Source: a virus. Taken from it: a DNA stretch of 39,046 bases. The notes below the pieces were generated by a model. It was given only the letters and a program-made list of their open reading frames with translations. It was not told where the DNA came from and made no database searches. The DNA lies in IMG/VR virus record IMGVR_UViG_3300021085_000082, positions 1 to 39,046 of that record, one strand, 5' to 3'. The translations under genes and the position numbers were made by a program. This document shows, in pieces, positions 7,570-18,500 of this stretch. Each line of letters starts with the position of its first letter. The stretch's first letter is position 1.

Positions 7570-10500
7570 TGGCTAAAACAAGGGGAACCTTTGTTGTACC
7601 AAGAAGCTTCGATAACGAAGGCAAAAGGTTTGCTAATTCACTTAATGATTCAATAGCACAGCTCAAAGGCGAAAAAGGAGATAAGCTCGATTCAGCAGTA
7701 ACTTTCAGAGATCTTATTGATTCAGGTATAGCAAAAAGAAATTTCTCTTTTACGTCTGGAGGTTCTAGCTTTGTTATTATAGGAGGCAGCGAGGATCAGG
7801 GCGAAGAGCCAACAGTCCCAACAGGGGTTACAGCAGACGGAGCCTTTGAAAACATATTAATTTCTTGGGATAGTCCATTTTATAGAGGACACTCGCACAC
7901 AGAGATTTATGTAAATACCTCGGACACTTTTGCAACAAAAACATTTATAGCATCTGTAAGTGCAGCGGTGTTTTCACATCAGGTTGGGACGGGTCAAACA
8001 AGATACTACTGGCTTAGAAATGTAAGCTCTAACGGAAAGAAAAGTGGGTTTAATTCTATAAATGGAGTAGAGGCATCAACTGCAATAGATATTGGTGCAG
8101 TTATGAGCGAGCTCAATGAATCAATATCTCAACTCCCAGGATTCGCAACATTAAATTCAGACATAACTGTAAACCTCAACTCTCAAACGATAGCACTACA
8201 GAACGCGGTTACATCTATAGATACAGCCGTTGATACAGCACAGGCGGCGGCAACATCAGCACAGTCTACAGCTAATACAGCAGCCAGCGATATAACATCA
8301 TTGGCTTCAACATTAAGCACCCTAACAACTACAGCTACTCAGACAATAAGATCTGACACTCCGCCCCAAAACAGAAACGACAACAGCTCTCTTCAGGCTG
8401 GAGATATTTGGATTGAAACTGATAATAATAATCAGATATATATTTATACGGGGTCTTCTTGGTCAACAACATCTTCAGGAGCAGCGTCTTCCGTTGATAC
8501 AACATTGCAGTCACAGATAGACGCAAACGAGCTGGCTATTGAATCCAATGCCGACAACATACTTTTGGTTGCTGGTGTCGCTGGTGCTACTAATATATCA
8601 ACATCAGTTAATATAACATCTTTAAATTCAGCTATAACAGACGGAACGACTGGGTTATCTGCTAATGCATCTGCTATATCTAACTTAACAACAAGAGTAA
8701 CTTCTGCTGAGGGCAGTATAACTACAAACTCACAAGATATAACGTCTCTTACTAACAGCTTATCTACAGCTAATAGCAACATAACAAGCAATGCCTCATC
8801 AATAAACAGTTTACAAAATCAGATAACGGCTAACGATGGAGACATAACATCTGTATCATCAAGCGTAACCTCTCTTACTAACAGTTTATCCACAGCTAAT
8901 ACCAATATAACAGCTAACTCTAGTGCTATCACTGGGCTGACATCTAGCGTGTCAACCATAAATGGTACTTTAACTACTGCACAGTCAGATATAACAGCCC
9001 TTGAGTCAAGCGTCACAACCGCAGAGGGAAATATAACAGCCAACTCTAGTGCTATTACTGGGTTGACAAGCTCTATATCTACAGCAAATGGAAACATATC
9101 TACCTTGCAATCAGATGTAACATCTTTGGAAACAGATCTAACAACCGCAGAGGGAAACATAACAACAAACACATCTGCAATATCTACTTTGCAAAGCTCT
9201 GTGTCTGCAAATGATAATGATATAACAGCAATTAATGCGTCTATAACTTCTTTGAATACGTCTGTAAATAATGCAAATACAAATATATCAACTAACGCTT
9301 CAGCTATAACGGGGTTAGATACAAGGGTTACTTCAAACGAATCGACCCTTACAACAAGGGCAGCGGCTACCGATGTAACGGCTTTACAAACATCGTTGAA
9401 CACATTATCAACAGAGGTAGACACAAAGACAAGAACCTTCGCTCAAGGCAGCGTCCCAACAGCAACGTCAATAGGGGATCTTTGGATAAATACAAATGAT
9501 GATAATAAAGTATATAGAGCTTATTCAGCTACGGCTGATGAGATAGCAACAGGAGAGTGGCAGCTATTAAGGGATGAGGGTATAGTTGTCAACGCAGGAG
9601 CCATAAGCACACTACAAAGCACTGTTAGCACTCAAGGCAATAATATAACCTCTAATTCATCTGATATATCAACATTAACAAACAACTTGGCAACAGCTAA
9701 TGGAAGTATATCTGCTAACTCTGGTGCTATAACTTCTTTACAGTCAACGGTCAGCACTCAAGGCAATTCTATATCAAGCATATCTAACGATGTAACATCA
9801 TTGGATAATACTGTAACCACCATACAAACAGATTTAGATGCGGCAGAGGTAACAATAACTTCAAACTCTAGTGCTATTAGTGGATTAGATAGTAGAGTTA
9901 CTACAGCAGAAGGATCTATAACCTCACAAGCTAGTGATATAACAGCACTACAAACATCTGTCTCTGGAAATGATACGGATATATCTGGTCTGTCCAGCTC
10001 AGTATCGTCCTTGCAAGCACAGGTAACTTTAAATGATGGAGATATAACAGCTATAAATACTAGCATCACATCGCTTGAGTCTCAAATCACAAATAATGAT
10101 GATGATATATCTGGACAGTCAACAGCTATTAGTTCTTTACAGTCTTCTGTTAATCAACAGGGAACAGACATAACAGCAAATGCTTCTGCTATAACCCAAA
10201 TCACCAGTGATGTTAATGGTGTTTCTTCAAGCGTTACACAGCTATCTTCAACAGTTGCAGATATAGAAGGTAATGCAGCAGCAGCCTATGTATTACAGGT
10301 AGCAGCAGGGAGCAATCCACCAAGAATCGGCGGCATGGTTATTGAAAATAATGCATCCGCTGGCACAGGAACTGTTGATGTAACTTTTCAAACTGATAGC
10401 TTTCAAATAGTATCACCTAATGGTGGTTTTATATCTTCGCCATTTATAGTTAGAAGCTCTGCAACAACATTAAACGGAGTAAGTGTTCCAGCTGGTGTTT

Positions 10501-11672
10501 ATATGCAAGACGCATTTATACAAAACGGAGCTATAACCAACGCCAAAATAGGCAACGCTGCTATTGATGATGCAAAAATTGATAGTCTAAGTGCAACAAA
10601 AATAACATCAGACACTATAGATGCGGCAAGAATAGATGTTAATGGATTAATAAGTGCTAATAACATAATTGTTGAAGGCAATCTGTCTACAGACGGACAA
10701 ACTTCTATCCACGGCGGTAATATACAAACTAGCACAATCTCTGCTAACAAGTTAACAATTACACCCGTAGAGGCAGGCGGAACAGCTGCTGACATAAACA
10801 ATAACACCACGACCATCGAAGGCGGGAAAATAAAAGCAAACACCATAACTGTAGAAAATGTAAATACAGATAACTTTGCACTGCCAACAAAAGGCGGAAA
10901 GAAATCAGGAACAGAAATTGGTGGGTTTTATTATAATGATATGAGACATGCTCATGTAGCAGAGATAGGAACTGGAGCAGGATTCTACACTGGATTTGTA
11001 AGAGCAAAGGGCGGAGCAGGTCAGGTCAAAACAGTAAACTTTTTTATATCTGATGGCGATTTTGGAAACAATGGAAGTCCAACATCAAATGCTCCATATG
11101 ATGTAAATACACACACGTCTACAAATGGAGATACAACAGCACCCAGTGAATCTCAATCCCATATAGTTTATATAACACCATTGATAGAAAAACTACCAGG
11201 ACACGTTAGTCAATCAAGGCTTGTATCATCTGCGGACACCACTAACATACCTCTAACATTTAGATATGAGGGAAGTGGAACTCTAAACTTTTTTATTAGG
11301 GGTCAGGGTGACAGCAATCCAGCCTATGTAGATTATGTGGAAGCAAGGTTTATGAAGTTTGGAGTCAACACTCCTAATCAATTTACTTTTACTGATAAGT
11401 ACGGGCAAGCAAAAAACACAACAATAACAAGTAATACGCAAACTCTTAGCGGATCCTTCACAAGTGCTACGGCATCATTCCTCACAGGAACTCACACGAG
11501 TGCAGAGTTTAGTATCAATGGTGGTGCTTATTCAAACGCAGCAAGGACTGTAAGCAACGGAGATCAAATAACTATACAGCTACTGTCTAGCAGTGCTGGA
11601 TTTAATACAAGAAATGCAATACTCCAGGTTGGAGAAACACAAGATACTTGGTCGGTAACAACGGTATTCTAA
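7569..11672 (+). CDS. Long coiled-coil tail fibre / tip protein
   Basis: This 1367-residue protein has an N-terminal collagen-like turn (GEKGDK), a fibronectin type III-like domain (about 78-165), and about 700 residues of repeating Ser/Thr/Asn units such as ANSSAITGLTSSVST and TTAEGNITANSSAIT, predicted to form a trimeric coiled coil. Two WI-T/N motifs in short beta insertions (DIWIETDNNNQIY; DLWINTNDDNKVYR) resemble small domains common in tail fibres. Near residue 900 is a segment like the central fibre of lambda J (NGAITNAKIGNAAIDDAKI), followed by a beta-rich C-terminus that probably contacts the receptor. Confidence 0.85.
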   Translation: MAKTRGTFVVPRSFDNEGKRFANSLNDSIAQLKGEKGDKLDSAVTFRDLIDSGIAKRNFSFTSGGSSFVIIGGSEDQGEEPTVPTGVTADGAFENILISWDSPFYRGHSHTEIYVNTSDTFATKTFIASVSAAVFSHQVGTGQTRYYWLRNVSSNGKKSGFNSINGVEASTAIDIGAVMSELNESISQLPGFATLNSDITVNLNSQTIALQNAVTSIDTAVDTAQAAATSAQSTANTAASDITSLASTLSTLTTTATQTIRSDTPPQNRNDNSSLQAGDIWIETDNNNQIYIYTGSSWSTTSSGAASSVDTTLQSQIDANELAIESNADNILLVAGVAGATNISTSVNITSLNSAITDGTTGLSANASAISNLTTRVTSAEGSITTNSQDITSLTNSLSTANSNITSNASSINSLQNQITANDGDITSVSSSVTSLTNSLSTANTNITANSSAITGLTSSVSTINGTLTTAQSDITALESSVTTAEGNITANSSAITGLTSSISTANGNISTLQSDVTSLETDLTTAEGNITTNTSAISTLQSSVSANDNDITAINASITSLNTSVNNANTNISTNASAITGLDTRVTSNESTLTTRAAATDVTALQTSLNTLSTEVDTKTRTFAQGSVPTATSIGDLWINTNDDNKVYRAYSATADEIATGEWQLLRDEGIVVNAGAISTLQSTVSTQGNNITSNSSDISTLTNNLATANGSISANSGAITSLQSTVSTQGNSISSISNDVTSLDNTVTTIQTDLDAAEVTITSNSSAISGLDSRVTTAEGSITSQASDITALQTSVSGNDTDISGLSSSVSSLQAQVTLNDGDITAINTSITSLESQITNNDDDISGQSTAISSLQSSVNQQGTDITANASAITQITSDVNGVSSSVTQLSSTVADIEGNAAAAYVLQVAAGSNPPRIGGMVIENNASAGTGTVDVTFQTDSFQIVSPNGGFISSPFIVRSSATTLNGVSVPAGVYMQDAFIQNGAITNAKIGNAAIDDAKIDSLSATKITSDTIDAARIDVNGLISANNIIVEGNLSTDGQTSIHGGNIQTSTISANKLTITPVEAGGTAADINNNTTTIEGGKIKANTITVENVNTDNFALPTKGGKKSGTEIGGFYYNDMRHAHVAEIGTGAGFYTGFVRAKGGAGQVKTVNFFISDGDFGNNGSPTSNAPYDVNTHTSTNGDTTAPSESQSHIVYITPLIEKLPGHVSQSRLVSSADTTNIPLTFRYEGSGTLNFFIRGQGDSNPAYVDYVEARFMKFGVNTPNQFTFTDKYGQAKNTTITSNTQTLSGSFTSATASFLTGTHTSAEFSINGGAYSNAARTVSNGDQITIQLLSSSAGFNTRNAILQVGETQDTWSVTTVF

Positions 11673-11673
11673 T

Positions 11674-12006
11674 ATGATTCATGAATTTAACTACACATAC
11701 GAATTTGTAAGACTGAACTCAGATATGGTTCATGGAATAAAGGTTATTACTGAGGTTGTTGTAAACATAACAGCCGTAAGAACAGATGATGAAAGCGTTT
11801 CTGCAACAAAAGAGGATTGGGTAACTTTTTCACCTTACAGTAGAGTAAAGAGACTTGATGATGAGATGTTGCATATAGATTCTGTTACTAATGACATTGC
11901 ACTACAGTGGGCTATAGCAATATTTTCAGAAAAAGAAAGCGACCTAAATACCATATTTACTGCTATGATTTATGGTATAGATTATGTACATCCACCAGAG
12001 GAATAA
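11674..12006 (+). CDS. Hypothetical protein after the tail fibre (110 aa)
   Basis: It starts 1 nt after the fibre stop. The soluble, acidic 110-residue product has alternating strands (YTYEFVRL, KVITEVVVNITAV) and a C-terminal helix. Position suggests a fibre accessory or chaperone, but the sequence shows no recognised motif. Confidence 0.65.
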   Translation: MIHEFNYTYEFVRLNSDMVHGIKVITEVVVNITAVRTDDESVSATKEDWVTFSPYSRVKRLDDEMLHIDSVTNDIALQWAIAIFSEKESDLNTIFTAMIYGIDYVHPPEE

Positions 12007-12047
12007 GCTTTGATACATGTAATAAAAAGTGATATCTTACAAGAAAA

Positions 12048-12452
12048 ATGTTAACTCAAGTTGATGTAAGAGTTTACTGGGATTCCGTTGAGCGTGGCTT
12101 GCGGGAAATAAAAAAAGAAGCAAACCCAGATTGGCGACCAGAGGACATATATACTGCTATAGTAAACGGAGTAGCAGAGCTTTATATAGATATAGAGCAA
12201 GAGCCATGTGAGAGCTTTATTGTTCTACAAGAAAAGCCAGCAATGTTTAGTCCAACAAAGTCGTTACTCATTTGGATAGCATATGATAAAAGAGGAGATG
12301 CTAACAAGAGGTATATGGAATACATAGAAGAAATGGCAAGAAACAGAGGGTGCAATAAAGTTGAGTTTTGGACTCCGTGGAGAAAACTTGCTCAAGCATT
12401 ATCTGACAAAGATTATAAAACAAAATTATACATAGTGGAAAAGGAGTTATAA
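12048..12452 (+). CDS. Phage protein with GNAT-like layout
   Basis: The 134-residue product begins with a helix (VYWDSVERGLREIKKEA), then WRPEDIYTAIVNG, strands ending in SLLIWIAYDKRGD, and a helix plus EFWTPWRKLA. Similar proteins occur beside internal virion genes of podovirus-like phages and are sometimes annotated as N-acetyltransferase-like; no clear acetyl-CoA loop is seen. The gene ends on the first base of the next start codon. The 41 bp before it hold no strong ribosome site. Confidence 0.65.
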   Translation: MLTQVDVRVYWDSVERGLREIKKEANPDWRPEDIYTAIVNGVAELYIDIEQEPCESFIVLQEKPAMFSPTKSLLIWIAYDKRGDANKRYMEYIEEMARNRGCNKVEFWTPWRKLAQALSDKDYKTKLYIVEKEL

Positions 12453-13039
12453 TGGGCGGAGGCGGCGGATCAACAACAATACCAGACACAGCATCACAAA
12501 AAGCTTTGGCTTCAATAGCTGCAAAAAGATTTAATCTTTACCAACAATATTATGTGCCTTTAGAAAATCAATTTATGTCAGATGTGGCAGGAATGATGGA
12601 CCCAACAGCATTTGAAAGTGTTGAAGGTTTTGTAAACTCTATTCAACAACCCGAGTTTCAAGCTGCAAGAAAAAACATGCAACAACAAGCTTTCGCCATG
12701 GGAGCAGATCCAACGAGTGGTCAGTATCAAGCTAGGGCATCACAAATGCAACAAGCACAGGCTAAAGGAATGGGGCTGGGAACGGCTGAGGCTCTTTCAG
12801 GTCAGGTGGATAGATATTATCAAGGCATGCAAAATATAGTAGCTATGGGTCAAGGTCAAGCAGGACAAGCTATTTCTGGTCTGGGAGATGTGGCAAACAT
12901 TGCACAACAAAGAGCATCAGCTGAAGCTAAAACATCATTTACAAATTATCTAGGAAGACAACAAATGATTGGCTCTGCTGTTGGCATGGGAGTTGGTCTT
13001 GGAATGATGGGTGGGTCAGGTGGTGGAGGTAACAATTAA
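12452..13039 (+). CDS. Internal virion / ejection-type protein (195 aa)
   Basis: A glycine run (MGGGGGS) opens a protein dominated by Gln, Ala and Met-rich helices (AARKNMQQQAFAMGAD, MQQAQAKGMGLG) and closes with a glycine-rich hydrophobic segment (about 165-195). Small alanine/glutamine-rich proteins ahead of a giant protein are typical of podovirus internal core or ejection proteins, comparable in position to T7 gp14. ATG overlaps the previous stop, and its own stop overlaps the next ATG. Confidence 0.65.
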   Translation: MGGGGGSTTIPDTASQKALASIAAKRFNLYQQYYVPLENQFMSDVAGMMDPTAFESVEGFVNSIQQPEFQAARKNMQQQAFAMGADPTSGQYQARASQMQQAQAKGMGLGTAEALSGQVDRYYQGMQNIVAMGQGQAGQAISGLGDVANIAQQRASAEAKTSFTNYLGRQQMIGSAVGMGVGLGMMGGSGGGGNN

Positions 13040-13536
13040 TGGCTTTTTATAATATATCTGACTTTACTAATAAAGGCTTTGGTTATAATCCAACGGGATA
13101 TAATAGTGATTCCTTGTATGTAAATCCTTACAGGCAGGGTGATCAGTCTGCACAAGACATGATGGCAGATTTGTATGAGTCTGAATTTCAAGACTACTTA
13201 AATAGATTTTTTCCTGTGGAAAAGGACCTTATAGCCCAAATGACAACAGGATTTGAGGGCTTGCAACAAGAAGAAATAAATAGAGCACAGTCAGCTGTAG
13301 CAAAACAGTATGCTAATGTTAGAGGTCAAGAAACCAGAAGACAAGCAGGATATGGGCTAAACCTTAGACCTGAATCGCAAGGAGATTTTCAAAGATCAGA
13401 AACGTCTGCATTGGTAGCAGCTAAAAATTTTGCAAGAATGCGATCTGAGGAAAGAAGAATGCAAATATTATCTGGCGGAGGTCTGGGTGCTATGAGCCAG
13501 AAATCTGTTGCACAGGAAGGAGGATTGGGTGGCTAA
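13039..13536 (+). CDS. Internal virion-type protein (165 aa)
   Basis: The protein starts with an aromatic-rich, flexible N-terminus (YNISDFTNKGFGYNPTGYN) and continues in long charged and alanine-rich helices (INRAQSAVAKQYANVRGQETRRQ). It is translationally coupled to its neighbours on both sides. By position and composition it belongs to the ejection protein set; no family motif is visible. Confidence 0.6.
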   Translation: MAFYNISDFTNKGFGYNPTGYNSDSLYVNPYRQGDQSAQDMMADLYESEFQDYLNRFFPVEKDLIAQMTTGFEGLQQEEINRAQSAVAKQYANVRGQETRRQAGYGLNLRPESQGDFQRSETSALVAAKNFARMRSEERRMQILSGGGLGAMSQKSVAQEGGLGG

Positions 13537-13822
13537 AGGATTATTAGGTGTTGGTAGAGTTCAAAAAGAACAAGCTATGGGTGGTTTGCTTCAGTCGGCT
13601 AGAATGGAGGCACAACAAAATATAGCAGAACAGGGACTAAAACAGCAAAAAAAATTAGCCCAGTCACAAACAGCAGGACAGCTTGCTGGTGCTGGTGCAG
13701 TCGTTGGTTATGGAGCTCTCGGTGTTTCAGAGGGTATAAAAGTTGGCGGATCAGTCGGTGGTCCTGCGGGAGCAGCAGTGGGTGCAGCAATAGGATTTTT
13801 AGTTAGTAAATTATTTGGATAA
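13529..13822 (+). CDS. Small glycine-zipper virion protein
   Basis: GTG 13529 is chosen over TTG 13508 because AGGAGG lies just upstream. The 97-residue product has a Gln/Ala helix followed by a C-terminal glycine-zipper membrane-inserting segment (VGGSVGGPAGAAVGAAIGFLVSKLFG). Such zippers occur in phage ejection proteins that enter the inner membrane. It overlaps the previous gene by 8 nt. Confidence 0.65.
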   Translation: MAKGLLGVGRVQKEQAMGGLLQSARMEAQQNIAEQGLKQQKKLAQSQTAGQLAGAGAVVGYGALGVSEGIKVGGSVGGPAGAAVGAAIGFLVSKLFG

Positions 13823-13825
13823 ATT

Positions 13826-15526
13826 ATGGCAGGATTCGCAGACGGTTTTAATTCAGGATTAAGTATGATGCTCTCAGCAAGGCGTTTGTCCTTGTATGAA
13901 GAAGAGGCAGAAGCAAAAAGAAAAGAAGCAGAGAAGGCAGATATGCCTATTACTGATGTCGACCCAACTCTTGGTGGATCATTTGAACCAGGTACAACCA
14001 TGGGGCAAGCAAAAGACATTACCTCATTAAGAACATCAGAGCAAAATATTAAAGCGTCAGAGCAACAAGTTACCGCATCCAAAGCGACAACAGCACTTAC
14101 CGAAAAAAGAGGCAAACTTATCGATGTGCAACTAGATCCAGAAAGACTTGCCAGACAGGACACAATAGAAAAATTAAATATAGACGGTCTTGGTATTAAG
14201 AATGAAATGGATAAGCTTAACTACGAAAACGCTAGATCATATAAGAACGCAAAGCTTGGTGTAAATGTTTTTGGAAGCATGACAGCAGTAGCCGCTGAAT
14301 CAGACAAGGTTAGAGGCACAGCATCTTATGACGCAGCAATCATAGATATTGCTGGTCAAACTAGGGACGGATACGAGAATGGAGATATAGATATGTTAAG
14401 AGTTATATCTCCTAAATTTGTTAAAGCTACACAAACTTTAGCACCAATTATAAATCAAGGAATGCAAAATCCAGAAGCCTTTGAAAACTTAAATCTTGGA
14501 GATTACGGCGATTCACTAAATGATTTGTTTTCCATGAAATCACAAAAGTATATTGGAAAAAAATATATTGGAAATGATGGTACTGAGGGAGAAATTACAA
14601 AAGTAACACTTGATTTTGATTCTTTTAACATTGACCCACAAAGCATTAAAGGAGGGGGAACTGCTGTATTGCAGGGAGAATTCACATATAAAGATGCGAG
14701 CGGAAATGAATATAAAAAAACATCTTTTATACCAGATGCTGGAAAAGCTGTAATAAGGGAAACGCAAGACAGCTCTGATGCCAGATCTGTATCTTTAAAT
14801 GACATGATTGATTACTCATCTAGTGCTGTTTATTTGGTAAGCGAAGCTATTTCAAATAATGATCCAAATGTATTTAGGGTTGCAAGAGATGCAGAGGAAA
14901 TTAGAGTTGCCATGATTGAAAGAGATCCTACAGATTTGCAAAGAATAAAATCTAATGCAGTAGATGTATTTCTTAAAAATCAAGAGGGTTTAAACAGAGC
15001 GTGGGTTACAGCAAACTTAAACTCTGCTTCTGCAAAAATTGGATCTAATGATGCCAAAGGAGAAGACAGAGGAATTAAATCTATAATGGCTGCTGGTTTG
15101 GATATTATGTCAGATGTGTATACGGTTTCAGGGCAAGAGGCTTTAGATCTTGGTCTTGAGGGCTCTGGTACTTTTTATCGATTTAATAGAAATGATGACG
15201 GCTCACTGACAAAGACACCAAAACAAGCAGCGTTTGATTCTCTGCCAACCATAAATGACCTAGAAACAAGACTTAAGAAAGGTACCGCGTTTGAACAAAG
15301 AGAGATTGGATTAGAGACAGGTGGGTCTTTAGCGTTTAACAGTATAGATATAGACAGAAATGAAACTAAAGCAAACTACTTACCAAAACTACAAGGTCAA
15401 TATCCAGAAGAAAACATTAATGATTTGGTTGAAAATATAAATGCAAGATATAAAACAAGATATCCAAACAACCCGCCTTTAAGCGATTATGCATTATTAG
15501 AATTATTAAATAAAGTATTGAGGTAG
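13826..15526 (+). CDS. Internal virion / ejection-type protein (566 aa)
   Basis: The protein opens with FADGFNSGLSMMLSARRLSLYEEEAEAKRKEAEK, a helix common at the start of podovirus core proteins, then long helices (about 60-190) and a mixed alpha/beta middle. There is no enzyme motif. It directly precedes the giant 2653-residue protein with a 4-nt gap, the same relation as T7 gp15 to gp16, so a role in the ejection channel is inferred from context only. Confidence 0.65.
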   Translation: MAGFADGFNSGLSMMLSARRLSLYEEEAEAKRKEAEKADMPITDVDPTLGGSFEPGTTMGQAKDITSLRTSEQNIKASEQQVTASKATTALTEKRGKLIDVQLDPERLARQDTIEKLNIDGLGIKNEMDKLNYENARSYKNAKLGVNVFGSMTAVAAESDKVRGTASYDAAIIDIAGQTRDGYENGDIDMLRVISPKFVKATQTLAPIINQGMQNPEAFENLNLGDYGDSLNDLFSMKSQKYIGKKYIGNDGTEGEITKVTLDFDSFNIDPQSIKGGGTAVLQGEFTYKDASGNEYKKTSFIPDAGKAVIRETQDSSDARSVSLNDMIDYSSSAVYLVSEAISNNDPNVFRVARDAEEIRVAMIERDPTDLQRIKSNAVDVFLKNQEGLNRAWVTANLNSASAKIGSNDAKGEDRGIKSIMAAGLDIMSDVYTVSGQEALDLGLEGSGTFYRFNRNDDGSLTKTPKQAAFDSLPTINDLETRLKKGTAFEQREIGLETGGSLAFNSIDIDRNETKANYLPKLQGQYPEENINDLVENINARYKTRYPNNPPLSDYALLELLNKVLR

Positions 15527-15530
15527 CGTC

Positions 15531-18500
15531 ATGGAAGATCCAAGACTTGATCCATTTTCGCTTATTCCAGAAGAAGACAAGGACGATTTAGTAAAAGATG
15601 TTCTTAATATAGACCCGCAAACAAGCTTACCAGAAGACACCCAAAAAGATGAATCAACCTTCATTGACACATTTTTAGATCTACCAGGAGCTGGGTTTGG
15701 TCCTTTTTCAATAAGGCAAACAATGCAATCTCCAATTTCTGTTGGAAAGTCATTGGCGGCATCCGTTAGGAAGGCACCATCTGGAGCAAAACTTTTTGCT
15801 AACAATCTCAGTTATCAACTCCAAGAAACAAAAATTAGAAAAGACATGGGTAAAACCCCAGACAGTTCTTCTTTTGGAGTTGGGTTTGGAGAAGGTGCTG
15901 CATCAAGACTTGTAATGTCTCAAGAAAAAAACTTAATAGAAGCAGCCAGAAAAGAAAAAGAAGAGTCATTTAATGGATTGCCGACTGTTGAAAAACAAAA
16001 AATTATAGATGGGTATGTAGAATTTTTAGAAACAAACACCGATCAATACAATCAATTAACCAAAAGAATGTCTGATATAGACAAGTCTATGGGATTAAAG
16101 AAAACAGAAAAGGCTTTGTCTGCTGGTTTTGATAGTTTATTTATGATGACACCAGGTATTTTAGCTACCCTGGGCACAAAAAATCCTGCATTTATGTATG
16201 GGATGATACCAGTGTTTGGTGCTTACGAGTCTTCAGCCTCATATAGACAAGCTCGCATGAGTGGTCTAGATCATGGTGCTGCAATGAGAAACTCTACACT
16301 TAATGCCCTGTCTGAAATGGGAACTGAGTTGGTTCCACTACCATTTGTTTCAAAAACAATGAAAAAATATTGGAAGACAAATGGCAGCACTGTTCAAACT
16401 TTTATCCGTGATGGTTTCACAACAGCCTCTTTAGAATTAATTGGCGAAAATGTTAATACAGTCTTTCAAGAAACAAACAATGCACTCAGCGGGGTGAATA
16501 CTGACTTGGCTTTTGCATATGCAAACAAAGACAATCCAGCTTATGACGGTCCTTCTTGGGTTGATGTTATGCTTGATAATGCTTACATGACATCTATAGC
16601 CACTGTTGTTGGTGCTGGCGGAATGGTTAGCATGCAAGGTTCAGCAGCCTTTGCACCAGACATCAAGAAAGCATTGAACTCTTTAGACCCAAATCTTGCA
16701 AGAAGAATAGCAAGAGAATTAGATATTAATGCAAAACAAGTAAATGCAAATTACAAAGCAATTGATGATACATATAAGTGGCTTGATATTGGCAAAAGAT
16801 TTGATCCAGGTAAATCAATTCTTAGAAAAGAAGGTGGCACATCTACTCCTATAGAGGATAGAACAGCTGAAGAATTTATTGCACCATCAAGAGAATACTA
16901 TAATTTTGTGATGCCAGAAATGTTGGCTGATGAATTTCTTGCTGGACAAATTATTAAAAATAATCCTGTCAACGAACAGCTAACACAAGAAGAAATAGAT
17001 TTAGCTGTAGACTTACAAGCAGAAATTGGTGAGCTTGAGGGTCTTGATTTAAAAACAATTTTAACAGAAGGTAAAAAGGTTTTAAATATTATGGGTTTAA
17101 CAGAGGCTTTGGACCCGCAAACATTTGATGCCGAGATACAGAAAAGAATTAACGAATATGGTTTACAAATAGAGCAAGCTACAGATGAAACAAAGCTACA
17201 GCAGTTAAAGGCTGATCAAAAAACCTTAAAAGACTTTCTAATTAAAAAACAAATGCCACAAAAACCATTGGCACAAAAAACATTTAAGCCAGAATTTGGT
17301 GAAGACATAACCCTGTATGAGGGAGAGGCAGAAAGAAAAGCAAAGATAGGTGCAAACAAAACATTTATAGATCCAAAGATACAAGAGCCATCATCTCCAG
17401 ATGCTGTAAATAATGTAAAACAAAATATAGTTTTAGCCAAAAAATTTGATAAAAATAATATGGCAACATTTACAGACACAGATGAATTTGGTATTAATTT
17501 TAAAGATAAAAAATACACAGACCCTGTTGATGAGTACGGAAGAACATTGCAAGGCGTTGGAGATCTTCCTTCTATTAGAGATTTTAATAATACTGAAGTA
17601 GACGCGGTATCAGAAGCTATTAATAATTTATTTGAAATGGGTCTTCCAAGAAAAGTTTTTGAGGGCATACCTTTTATTGGGGTGCACAGCAATCAGCTTG
17701 ATTTTGAAATGCAAGAAAATACATCGCATGGACAATATTTTCCAAGCCCGTCTAGCAAATATATAACATTGTCGGCATCACAAATACCATCACAATTTGT
17801 AACACAAGAGACTGCCCCAGACTTTGGGTCTTTAAATCAAGATGACTTTAATCTTGGGTCTTTAACCGAGTTGCAGTCTACCTTGGCACATGAAATTGGT
17901 CATCATATAGATTTTGGTTTTGTTGAATTTAAACAATTTTCTGCTGAACAAGAACCTCTTACAGCATCATCACCGCTTTTTGAGCCTATAAATTTTAATT
18001 TTGAATTTGAAAATATTTTAAGAAAAAATAACAAAGAATCAATTTTGGATTTGACTGTTGAAGAACTAAAAAATTATAAATTTGAAACTGGTGGATCGGT
18101 AATGCAAGAGATGTTTAATCTTTATATCAACAATAGAGATTCACAAAGTCCGTATGCTGGACAAATATTTAGTTACCCATTTGATAAATTTTTAATTACT
18201 GCATATAAAGGATTTCCAGTTTTAGATAATGTGATTAGAACTGATAAAGAAGAGAGTACGCATCTTCGCTCTGAAGTATTCGCACAAATGGTGGGAATCA
18301 ATTATACTAACCCTAAACTATTTGATAATTATCAAAATAGTAAAAAGCTTTTACAGGATATAAACAATGTCTTTATTAATAACGAATTATCACAAATTGG
18401 TAGGGGATTACGAAATGCGTTTCAATCATCTCGTTCCGATGCAGATTCTCAAATATACACCAAAAGACTCCCTTATAAAGAGGCTAAAAAAAGCTTTGGA

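Noticed and set aside
8819-9424. Long minus-strand open frame (201 aa) opposite the tail fibre
   Set aside because: It mirrors the Ser/Thr/Asn repeats of the fibre, giving a low-complexity Val/Ala/Asp product, has no ribosome site and no partner genes on that strand.
9533-9545. CTGATGAG in the tail fibre gene as a further hammerhead
   Set aside because: No GAAAC, stem II or cleavage triplet follows at the needed distance; it is coding sequence.
17216-17692. Minus-strand open frame of 158 aa inside the giant virion gene
   Set aside because: It is an antisense frame in a long conserved-looking gene, with no ribosome site and a composition typical of antisense translation.
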